DNA of 5,232 nt from Saprospirales bacterium (GTDB lineage: Bacteria; Bacteroidota; Bacteroidia; Chitinophagales; Saprospiraceae). The notes under the pieces are model-generated. The model saw only the letters and a program-made list of their open reading frames with translations. It was not told where the DNA came from and searched no databases. Shown here in pieces: positions 1 to 5,232 of this stretch. The translations under genes were made by a program, and so were the position numbers. Every line of letters begins with the position of its first letter. Position 1 is the stretch's first letter. The DNA lies in contig DLXL01000302.1 of NCBI GenBank assembly GCA_003448025.1, positions 1 through 5,232 of the forward strand. Reading direction: 5' to 3'.

Positions 1-237
1 TCACACCCATTTCATAAAAACCCGCTATGTCACTACTCATTTGAAAAACTTCATTTTCGTCAATCCAACCCAAACCGTCAGGATTCACGCAACTGGTTGA
101 CAAAAAAAGCAATAGGAGGCATTGGGCTCCTTACGTAATTTTTCAAAGTTTACATATGGGCTGTAAACTCAAACTTCCAAATCATCCAGCGGAACCCTTC
201 CATCCCCAAAAATAAACCCAAAACCACCTCCACCCAT
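1..237 (-). pseudogene. Possible degenerate or frameshifted gene, running off the left edge
   Basis: Three minus-strand segments read like protein but are not in one frame. From ATG at 237 a 22-residue peptide (MGGGGFGFIFGDGR, then VPLDDLEV) ends at TGA 171-169. The same frame continues from 168 to a TGA at 87-85, reading VYSPYVNFEKLRKEP, then NASYCFFCQPVA. A second frame, open from 130 past the edge, reads LLLLFLSTSCVNPDG, then LGWIDENEVF and on. Its codons are rich in G at position 1, as coding DNA usually is. One extra T in the seven-T run (A7 at 102-108 on the plus strand) would join the second and third segments. Alternatively, LLLLFLSTSC could be a lipoprotein signal with Cys codon 91-89, but no good in-frame start precedes it. 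I recognise no family. It could be a decayed gene, a sequencing error, or chance. Confidence 0.33.
147..169. promoter_or_regulatory. Palindrome AGTTTACA-N7-TGTAAACT, possible operator
   Basis: Perfect 8-bp arms at 147-154 and 162-169 flank a 7-nt centre. On the minus strand it overlaps a weak leftward promoter candidate: CAAA 170-173 (TTTG, -33-like) and 144-152 (TAAACTTTG, one base longer than TAnnTTTG), 17 nt apart. It lies about 95 nt past the response-regulator stop and no strong T-run follows it, so an operator is somewhat more likely than a terminator. The half-sites match those of the palindrome at 4792-4812, in reversed order. The promoter part is weak. Confidence 0.4.
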
Positions 238-263
238 AATATAATTCCACTATCCCAACACCA

Positions 264-965
264 TCAAACACACAACTGATGCTCCAGGGCGTATTTTACC
301 AGTTCCGCTACTTTGTTTATATCCAGTTTTTTATAAATATTATTTCGGTGTACTTCCACGGTGTTGAATGCAATGCCTAATGTGTCGGCTATTTCCTGTG
401 TCGTGCTGCCATGTACAATGAGGCAGGCAATCTCCTTTTCCCTTTTGGACAGGATTTCTTTGACCGGCAGTATCGGACTGGAAGGCTGCCAGGGCATTTT
501 CTGGCTTTTGGTATGCTTTAACATGGGGAATACACGCTCGCCCCTGTGTACTCTTTTAACAGCATCCAACAATCGCTGGCGGCCTTCGCCTTTGCTTACG
601 TAGCCGTCAATATTTTTCATAAACGCCTCGGTAATGATCACATCAGATTCTTCCATGGAAAACAACACCACCTTGACCGCCGGAAACCTGGCTTTGACTT
701 CCACGGCGGTGTCGAGGCCGTTCATGCCGTCCATGTAATAATCCAGCACCACCACGTCTGTTTCAGGCATCTGAGCCAGGCGCTCCAGCAGCCCTTCGCC
801 ATTTTCGGCTATGCCGATGATCTGGAACGGATGCAGGTCGTTGGTATGGTTGGACAAAGCGGTATCCGACTCTTTTGCGAAGGTAAAAGGGTTGAGGATG
901 GCCTTCAGTCCGTCAATCACGATGTCGTGATCGTCTGCGATTAATATCCTAATGGGCTTGCTCAT
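264..965 (-). CDS. NarL/LuxR-family response regulator
   Basis: A 233-residue two-component response regulator, the likely phosphorylation target of the kinase encoded just upstream. It would act in the cytoplasm as a DNA-binding transcription factor. The receiver domain (about 5-140) has acidic residues D11/D12, phospho-acceptor D75 in VVVLDYYMDG, the switch residue S103 in VVLFS, and K125 in YVSKG. The C-terminal LuxR-type helix-turn-helix (about 170-230) starts at LSKREKEIACL and has the recognition-helix pattern FNTVEVHRNNIYKKL. Between the first helix and second strand of the receiver (about 25-47) there is an insert of roughly 16 residues compared with NarL-like proteins. The ATG overlaps the end of the kinase gene by 17 nt, so translation is probably coupled. 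No Shine-Dalgarno is visible. Family assignment is secure; target genes are unknown, although its own operon is a natural candidate. Confidence 0.96.
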   Translation of the reverse strand: MSKPIRILIADDHDIVIDGLKAILNPFTFAKESDTALSNHTNDLHPFQIIGIAENGEGLLERLAQMPETDVVVLDYYMDGMNGLDTAVEVKARFPAVKVVLFSMEESDVIITEAFMKNIDGYVSKGEGRQRLLDAVKRVHRGERVFPMLKHTKSQKMPWQPSSPILPVKEILSKREKEIACLIVHGSTTQEIADTLGIAFNTVEVHRNNIYKKLDINKVAELVKYALEHQLCV

Positions 966-2901
966 AGAAGGTATCGGGTTTGGAGATGGGAATATTGATG
1001 ATCACAGTGGTGCCGCCCACGGGCCGGTTCTCAAACTGAATGGTTCCGTTCAGACTTCTCAACCGGGCTTCTATGTTGCTTAAGCCTGCTCCGGAACCCT
1101 GCAAAGCCGTTTTTTGATCGAAACCGATGCCGTTGTCTTCCACCATGATGTTCAGCACATCGTCTATCAGGTTGATCTGGATAATGAGCTGGGTAGCTTT
1201 GGCGTATTTCAGCACATTGCTGACGAGTTCCTGGATAACACGGAGGATATTGACCTCATAGGTAAACCCGAGCCTGTTCTCCATTCCGTAGTGGGAGAAA
1301 CTGACTTCCATCCGGTTGCCCGCCTCCATATTGTGGCACAATTCTTCCAGTACCGGCACCAGTCCCGCCCGTTCGAGCACCCCGGAGCCAAGTTGGTGCG
1401 CAAGGTGCCGGATATCCTGATAAAGCTGTTTGAGGGAATCGTTCAATTTGAGCATGGGCAGATAATTAGCGGAATCCTGCCGGGTATTTTCCAGAATGGC
1501 GTCGTACTGCCAGCTCAGGGTGACGATGGTACTCCCAAGATGGTCGTGCAGCTCGCGTGCAATTTGTTCCCGTTCTGTTTCCCGGCCTTCCAATCCTGCG
1601 CTGAGATAACGCAGCTCGCTGTTTTGGATGAGTTCGTCCACGGCCTGCTGGTGCATGATTTCCCTTTGTCGGGAGATCAGGCGGTAAGAGCGTCTGTTCT
1701 GAACATAGAGGTATGCCAGGGCAGCCAGCAACAGAGAAAGCAATAGGGCTAGCAGCAAAAACAGCCGCGCCCGCTCGGATTCCTTTTGTGCTTTGGCCTC
1801 TCCAATGGCCGCTTCTGTCTTGTGGCGCTCGGTTTGGAAACGGATGAATGCTTTTTGTTTTTGTTCGTTGTAAATACTGTCGCTCACGGCACATGCCGCT
1901 ACCTGGTAATGATAGGCGCTGTCCGGCATCCGTAGCTCGGCATAGGTTTGGGCAAGCGCCTCATACAGATACTTTTGATCAAGCCAGTTGTCGCCGCTCT
2001 CTTCCTCATATTGTTGGGCCTGACGAAGGCTTTCCAAAGCTTTTGTCCAGTTTTGCTTTTTGCTGAAAAGATCTGCCTTGCCGAGGTGCCAGTAAAACCA
2101 ACTGGTTGCATCTTCCAACCGCTCTAAATAGGGTACTGCTTCCAGAAAGTAGGCTTCGGCTTTGGCAAAATCTGCTCTGTCCTTGCAAATATTGGCTTTG
2201 CTGATCAGTATATCTGACAAATAACTGTTGCTCTTCGAGCCGTTCATAAAGTTGTTGTAGGCCAGGTTGTAGTAGTGTTCGGCGCTGTCCAGTTGATCCT
2301 GCTGATTAAATCGGTTCCCCAAACCATAGGCGGCTTTTCCAATGAGTTCGTTATCATTCGTTCTGATGTATTCTCCCAGGCTTTTCCGCGCGTAGCGCAA
2401 TGATTCCTCCGGTTCTGCATATTCGTCGTAAATATTGGAAAGCATGAGATAGCTGCTTCCCAACATCATACGATCCGGATCGGGTTTATGTTCAATCAGG
2501 TTAATCGCGTATAAGGTCAACGCAATAGCGGAGTCATATTTGCTTTGGAGAAACTGATTGATAGCAAGGTTCTGAATGGCAGCGGCTACTCTTGTGCTAT
2601 CGCCAATGCTTCTCCGCACTTTTAGCGCCCGGTGAAAATAGCGGTTACTCAGACCGATGGAATCTTTGTTTTTGTAAATAGCTCCCAGGATAATACAGGC
2701 ATCGCCTTCTCCTTTCGGATACCCAATGCTGACAGATTGGGATAACGCCAGTTCGCTCAGACTTTTGGCTGTTTCGGCAGAGTCTTCGTGGATCCGATAC
2801 GCCCGCACAGTAAGGGCATTGATAGCAAAAGTGTCCACATGCTGCGCGGAAGCATTACCGCAGCAAATAAATAAAATCAGGACACTTAAACACTTTGCCA
2901 T
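949..2901 (-). CDS. TPR-containing sensor histidine kinase (HisKA_3 / NarX-DesK type)
   Basis: A 650-residue membrane sensor kinase, partner of the adjoining regulator. Residues 1-19 form a signal peptide (hydrophobic core VLILFICC, probable cut after ASA). Residues about 65-340 hold about seven TPR-like repeats (near 65, 102, 146, 185, 227, 267 and 307), which would lie in the periplasm and bind a protein or peptide. A charged helix (345-378) leads to one membrane segment (380-400), then a cytoplasmic coiled coil. The HisKA_3 dimerisation region has phospho-acceptor H452 in REQIARELHDHLG. The ATPase domain shows the N box (ELVSNVLKYAKA, N562), G1 (DNGIGFD, 589-595) and G2 (GAGLSNIEARL, 604-614). 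All catalytic elements are intact. The start lies 5 nt after the preceding gene's stop. The signal sensed is unknown; length and layout are typical for Bacteroidota TPR kinases. Confidence 0.96.
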   Translation of the reverse strand: MAKCLSVLILFICCGNASAQHVDTFAINALTVRAYRIHEDSAETAKSLSELALSQSVSIGYPKGEGDACIILGAIYKNKDSIGLSNRYFHRALKVRRSIGDSTRVAAAIQNLAINQFLQSKYDSAIALTLYAINLIEHKPDPDRMMLGSSYLMLSNIYDEYAEPEESLRYARKSLGEYIRTNDNELIGKAAYGLGNRFNQQDQLDSAEHYYNLAYNNFMNGSKSNSYLSDILISKANICKDRADFAKAEAYFLEAVPYLERLEDATSWFYWHLGKADLFSKKQNWTKALESLRQAQQYEEESGDNWLDQKYLYEALAQTYAELRMPDSAYHYQVAACAVSDSIYNEQKQKAFIRFQTERHKTEAAIGEAKAQKESERARLFLLLALLLSLLLAALAYLYVQNRRSYRLISRQREIMHQQAVDELIQNSELRYLSAGLEGRETEREQIARELHDHLGSTIVTLSWQYDAILENTRQDSANYLPMLKLNDSLKQLYQDIRHLAHQLGSGVLERAGLVPVLEELCHNMEAGNRMEVSFSHYGMENRLGFTYEVNILRVIQELVSNVLKYAKATQLIIQINLIDDVLNIMVEDNGIGFDQKTALQGSGAGLSNIEARLRSLNGTIQFENRPVGGTTVIINIPISKPDTFYEQAH

Positions 2902-2906
2902 TGCAT

Positions 2907-3584
2907 TTACGAAGACTTTGGTTTTCGCCTGGGGCGAGGGAACGGGATGGCAGTATGATTCTTGTTTCTCGACTTACTCTTCCGTTTTTTTCCGTTATTA
3001 TACTCGAAAACGTGGGCGCCGACAGGATCGGAGGGGTAACCCGGCACTGTAAATATACGGGTTTCGTATAAAGATGTATGTGATCCGGCGCCGTAGGTCA
3101 CCGAGGAAAGTGTATTCCTGTTGCCGTCTGGCCCGGAATGTGATGGCCCGGTAAAACCCCTCGCCTGCTCCGGGATCACTACCATCTCCACACCAAAATC
3201 GTCTGAGGAAATCACATAGGTAAACACATACGGGACATCCAGCGCCAATTCGTCCTGCATCTCAGGCAAGGGAAGTTGAGGCGTACCGGTAGAGGTCTGG
3301 TCAAGATCCTCGATCGCAATTTTGACTTCCTTGTCTGTATTTTGAGAGCCGTTCAGGTTAAAATTGATGCGTATGGTATCAAAAGTCCCTTTTGCGAAGG
3401 AGTAATGTTTGGTTTGACGATCCTGGTTCGTTCCGGAAGATATTACTTTGAATTTTTTGATGCTTCCTGCAGAACCATCATCTGTAAAAGTAGCAGACGT
3501 GGCATATACCAGTATGTAGAGGTGAACAGTGTTACCGTCAACGATGCCGTGCCAGTAAGGAACATTTGTTTTTGCCATAATCAT
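2907..3584 (-). CDS. Hypothetical protein with basic C-terminal tail
   Basis: I do not recognise this 225-residue protein. Residues 1-195 alternate short hydrophobic strands with polar turns (VHLYILVYA, TIRINFNLNG, PYVFTYVIS, FGVEMVVIP), which suggests a beta-sandwich-like fold. There is no signal peptide or membrane segment, so it is probably cytoplasmic. A proline-rich linker (101-108) may divide it into two parts. The last 27 residues (199-225) contain 12 Lys/Arg and look disordered; such a tail could bind nucleic acid or another acidic partner, or be a protease-accessible tail. Its start is 4 nt after the protease stop and its end 5 nt before the kinase start, so it is firmly part of the operon. 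ATG at 3578 (MAKTNVPYW) is an equally possible start, two codons in. A role as substrate, inhibitor or partner of the protease is inference from position. Confidence 0.85.
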   Translation of the reverse strand: MIMAKTNVPYWHGIVDGNTVHLYILVYATSATFTDDGSAGSIKKFKVISSGTNQDRQTKHYSFAKGTFDTIRINFNLNGSQNTDKEVKIAIEDLDQTSTGTPQLPLPEMQDELALDVPYVFTYVISSDDFGVEMVVIPEQARGFTGPSHSGPDGNRNTLSSVTYGAGSHTSLYETRIFTVPGYPSDPVGAHVFEYNNGKKRKSKSRNKNHTAIPFPRPRRKPKSS

Positions 3585-3588
3585 GGAA

Positions 3589-4746
3589 TTAAAAAGTTTC
3601 AGACAGAGGGGTGATTTGACTGGAAAGGATGCTCAATTTTTCCCTGAGGTCAATATCCAGTTCGATGCAGTTTGTTGCCGTTTTCCTGACGTTCAGCGCG
3701 TGAATTCCGTTTACAATGCCTATCAGTTGTTGTGAGTTGGCATCGAATATTGGAGATCCGGAGTTGCCGGGAAATACATGCATATCGCTGTGGAGCCAGT
3801 ATGGGCCAATGATTTCTTCCACTTCAACATCGAAGGAAAGCTTCATCGGCACGGCTAAACCATGTCCCAGGGCATACAGACGCTGCCCCTTCTGAAGCGG
3901 GGTTGTGCTGATATCGCAATGCACCTCAGGGTAGGGCTCCGGGGTGTTTTTAAAATATGGCTCCACTTCCACCCAGGCACTGTCGCCTTTTTGGCCGTAA
4001 ACCGCCTGACTGTCTTCCAGAATTTTTTTCTGCTTCCGGCTCAGACGGTAGATTTGGTTGGTATTCACTCTGACCCGCTGGTTTTTACCATCATCGTAGT
4101 GTCCTCTGATAAAAAGCAGTTTCCGGGGGTCTGTTTTCATTTCCTCAGCTGCCTCCAAAACGTGCGCAGCGGTGGCTACTCTGTTGGGGCTGATAAAGCA
4201 CCCCGACCCGAAAATATCCGCATCCGGGATGTGGTCGCTGGAATAAAACGCCTCCGGGCACAACATGAGTCCTTCAAAGGCGGGATCGTATACACTGAAA
4301 TCTACCAGTTCCCGACATGGACGGGAAGGAATGGTTATTTCTGCTTTTCCTTCAAAAGACGACAATTCCCAATCCTCCGGTTCTGCCAGAATGAGTACGA
4401 CAGCCTCGGCATTCGTTTTAAACCGCTCATAGAGTTTCCCAAATTTTTCGTGATTCGGATGCGCGCGCTTAATGGCTTTTAAATAGCTTAGCATATGCCC
4501 CACCTCACCCCTTTTGTCATTATCCAGTGTAAAAAGCCGATTTGCCGCAACGTCCACGTTCATCAGTGGCTCGATTAATGGCGATTGCCATTCGGCTGCC
4601 TTGACTAAAAATCCAATCGAGTTATTAAACGCCTCCATTAACGTCTCATCCTCCAAACCGAACGACTGCGCATGGGGGCTGTCCGGGAGGTCCAGCAAAT
4701 GGTTTAGGTTGCGCTGGAGGGCAGCGGTATTTAAGGTATCCGACAT
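3589..4746 (-). CDS. Trypsin-like serine protease with helical N-terminal domain
   Basis: A 385-residue protein starting MSDTLNTAALQ. The reading frame extends upstream to TTG 4788, but that codon lies before the inferred transcription start, so ATG 4746 is chosen. Residues 1 to about 125 are predicted helical, with no signal peptide, and could be an adaptor or recruitment domain. From about 175 a chymotrypsin-fold peptidase follows: H195 in VATAAHV, D255 in KGDSAWVEV and S329 in FPGNSGSPIF form a complete triad, preceded by GSGCFIS and with YALGHGL before the serine. It should therefore be an active endopeptidase in the cytoplasm. This differs from secreted Deg/HtrA proteases: there is no PDZ domain and no export signal. 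Cytoplasmic trypsin-like domains joined to small helical domains are known from bacterial conflict and signalling systems; membership here is only a suggestion. It is the first gene of the operon. Confidence 0.92.
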   Translation of the reverse strand: MSDTLNTAALQRNLNHLLDLPDSPHAQSFGLEDETLMEAFNNSIGFLVKAAEWQSPLIEPLMNVDVAANRLFTLDNDKRGEVGHMLSYLKAIKRAHPNHEKFGKLYERFKTNAEAVVLILAEPEDWELSSFEGKAEITIPSRPCRELVDFSVYDPAFEGLMLCPEAFYSSDHIPDADIFGSGCFISPNRVATAAHVLEAAEEMKTDPRKLLFIRGHYDDGKNQRVRVNTNQIYRLSRKQKKILEDSQAVYGQKGDSAWVEVEPYFKNTPEPYPEVHCDISTTPLQKGQRLYALGHGLAVPMKLSFDVEVEEIIGPYWLHSDMHVFPGNSGSPIFDANSQQLIGIVNGIHALNVRKTATNCIELDIDLREKLSILSSQITPLSETF

Positions 4747-4768
4747 CCGGTTTGATTTTGCTACAAAA

Positions 4769-4799
4769 CAAAGGTATCCACTACCCAAGGCTGTAAAAA
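4769..4799 (-). promoter_or_regulatory. Bacteroidota-type promoter of the operon
   Basis: On the minus strand TACCTTTG (4776-4769) is an exact match to the Bacteroidota -7 consensus TAnnTTTG. A T-run at 4799-4795, 18 nt upstream, stands where the -33 TTTG would be but is a weak match. The inferred transcription start is near 4764, giving a leader of roughly 18 nt before ATG 4746. This leaves the upstream in-frame TTG (4788) untranscribed, which settles the protease start. Confidence 0.6.
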
Positions 4800-4812
4800 T
4801 AGTGGTTTTACA
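4792..4812. promoter_or_regulatory. Palindrome TGTAAAA-N7-TTTTACA upstream of the -7 element
   Basis: Perfect 7-bp arms (4792-4798 and 4806-4812) flank a 7-nt centre. The centre is about 38 nt before the inferred transcription start, overlapping the -33 region, which suits an activator or repressor dimer. The response regulator in this operon is an obvious candidate ligand, though this is not shown. It could also form a weak RNA hairpin, but it should lie outside the transcript. Confidence 0.45.
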
Positions 4813-4828
4813 TTAGTCATACATATTG

Positions 4829-5075
4829 TATTTAATTTGACTATCCTGATATTGTACAGTAAGCATTAATTACTGATTTCCGATTTGTTTCGATTTCCGA
4901 TTTTCGATTTTCGAATAGATTTAAGATTTGGGATTGGCATTTTTCAACAAAGATCAAATAAGCAGGTTGCATATAAATCTGAAATTGAAAATCTATTCGA
5001 AAATCGGAAATCAAAACAAATCGGAAATCGGAAATCATATTCCTGTACATCATGCGGATAGTCAGTATATTTAAT
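4829..5075. mobile_element. MITE-like inverted-repeat element with possible target duplication
   Basis: A nested inverted repeat without coding capacity. Outer arms 4838-4859 and 5043-5064 match at 18 of 22 positions, beginning TGACTATCC and ending TGTACAG. Inner arms 4875-4922 and 4989-5036 are 48 nt each and made of 7-bp units, separated by a 66-nt loop. An 8-bp direct repeat TATTTAAT stands at 4829-4836 and 5068-5075, just outside the outer arms, as a target-site duplication would. The region is AT-rich, so the short direct repeat could be chance. The inverted repeat itself is certain; mobility is inferred. Confidence 0.5.
4875..5036. repeat. Inverted arms built of GATTTCC/GATTTTC heptamers
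   Basis: Read inward, the left arm is GATTTCC, a 10-mer GATTTGTTTC, GATTTCC, GATTTTC, GATTTTC, then GAATAGATTT. The right arm, on the minus strand, is GATTTCC, GATTTCC, GATTTGTTTT, GATTTCC, GATTTTC, then GAATAGATTT. Both are 48 nt. The arms use the same units but the 10-mer sits one unit further in on the right, as expected from gain and loss of 7-bp units. An open frame across this region (5053-4841, minus) has only repeat-derived residues and is not a gene. Confidence 0.85.
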
Positions 5076-5085
5076 AACTATCCGC
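5054..5085. repeat. Hairpin GCGGATAGT-N14-ACTATCCGC
   Basis: Perfect 9-bp arms (5054-5062, 5077-5085) around an AT-rich 14-nt loop. The left arm is shared with the end of the MITE-like element. ACTATCC also occurs at 4840-4846 and, reversed, at 5119-5125, so alternative pairings exist. It could be an operator or an end-processing structure; no T-run marks it as a terminator. Confidence 0.5.
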
Positions 5086-5126
5086 TAATTATACCCCAAT
5101 CCTTGAAGAGAACAAAATGGATAGTT

Positions 5127-5232
5127 TTTAACCACAAAGCGGTTGAATATCAAGCGTCTAAAACAGGTTCAACCCCATTCGGGGTTGATAACACCCTGCC
5201 CTTAATAGCCCGGCATTTCATACCAGGCTATT
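5127..5232. repeat. Three consecutive hairpins, likely dispersed intergenic repeat, cut by window end
   Basis: Hairpin 1: 5127-5133 with 5141-5147 (core AACC/GGTT, one G-T wobble). Hairpin 2: TCAACCCC 5169-5176 with GGGGTTGA 5181-5188, loop ATTC. Hairpin 3: AATAGCC 5204-5210 with GGCTATT 5226-5232, extended by two pairs beyond a C/A mismatch, and perhaps continuing past the edge. Hairpins 1 and 2 both end GGTTGA followed by a similar ATATCA or TAACA tail, so they look like related modules. From memory, similar CAACCCC/GGGGTTG hairpin strings are common between genes in Bacteroidota, which I cannot verify here. No coding sequence is seen. Confidence 0.45.

Noticed and set aside
1..138. Plus-strand frames open from the left edge (to about 138 and 100)
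   Set aside because: Short, with unlikely composition, and the minus strand shows a better codon-position pattern. They could be the tail of a rightward gene, but nothing supports it.
546..944. 132-residue plus-strand open frame
   Set aside because: Antisense shadow of the receiver-domain coding sequence; His-rich composition typical of reversed coding DNA.
1114..1746. 210-residue plus-strand open frame
   Set aside because: It lies wholly antisense to the kinase gene, whose catalytic motifs are intact, and shows no recognisable domain.
3862..4482. 206-residue plus-strand open frame
   Set aside because: Antisense to the protease domain, which carries a full triad; no domain seen in the antisense product.
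4875..5036. CRISPR array
   Set aside because: Units are 7 bp, contiguous and inverted between arms; there are no spacers of regular length.
4841..5053. 70-residue minus-strand open frame
   Set aside because: Its residues come from the heptamer inverted repeat (repeated DFRF/RKS/SEIE patterns); it coincides with the noncoding element.
5169..5188. Hairpin as rho-independent terminator
   Set aside because: Good stem, but no T-run directly follows on either strand, and no gene ends next to it in the window.

Overview
The window looks like a Bacteroidota chromosome, probably a free-living member near Saprospiria, Chitinophagia or Cytophagia. Three observations support this. The only convincing promoter has the Bacteroidota -7 element TAnnTTTG. 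The genes have no clear Shine-Dalgarno sequences. The sensor kinase has the signal peptide, periplasmic TPR, one membrane helix, HisKA_3 architecture that is common in that phylum. The exact lineage cannot be read from the sequence.

The core is one compact leftward (minus-strand) operon of four genes covering 264-4746. In transcription order they are: (1) a cytoplasmic trypsin-like serine protease with a helical N-terminal domain and an intact His/Asp/Ser triad; (2) a 225-residue protein of unknown function, predicted beta-rich, with a strongly basic C-terminal tail; (3) a 650-residue TPR sensor histidine kinase; (4) a NarL/LuxR-type response regulator. The gaps are 4 nt, 5 nt and a 17-nt overlap, so co-transcription and coupled translation are likely. 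A promoter (TACCTTTG, 4769-4776) lies just before the protease ATG at 4746, and a palindrome TGTAAAA-N7-TTTTACA (4792-4812) lies upstream of its -7 element. The simplest model is a two-component system that controls its own operon together with a protease and its unknown partner. That pairing is the most unusual part of the window; the link is inferred from layout only.

Upstream (4813-5232) there is no gene. It holds a MITE-like element (about 4829-5075) with imperfect terminal inverted repeats, large inner arms built of 7-bp GATTTCC/GATTTTC units, and an 8-bp flanking direct repeat. Next to it are extra copies of ACTATCC in alternating orientation. A run of three hairpins (5127-5232) resembles a dispersed intergenic repeat and is cut by the window end.

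Downstream (1-263) the minus strand holds what looks like the broken or mis-read start of another gene, running off the left edge. It carries peptide-like segments in two frames, separated by an in-frame TGA and a frame change near a seven-T run. A second palindrome built from the same TTTACA/TGTAAA half-sites (147-169) lies within it.
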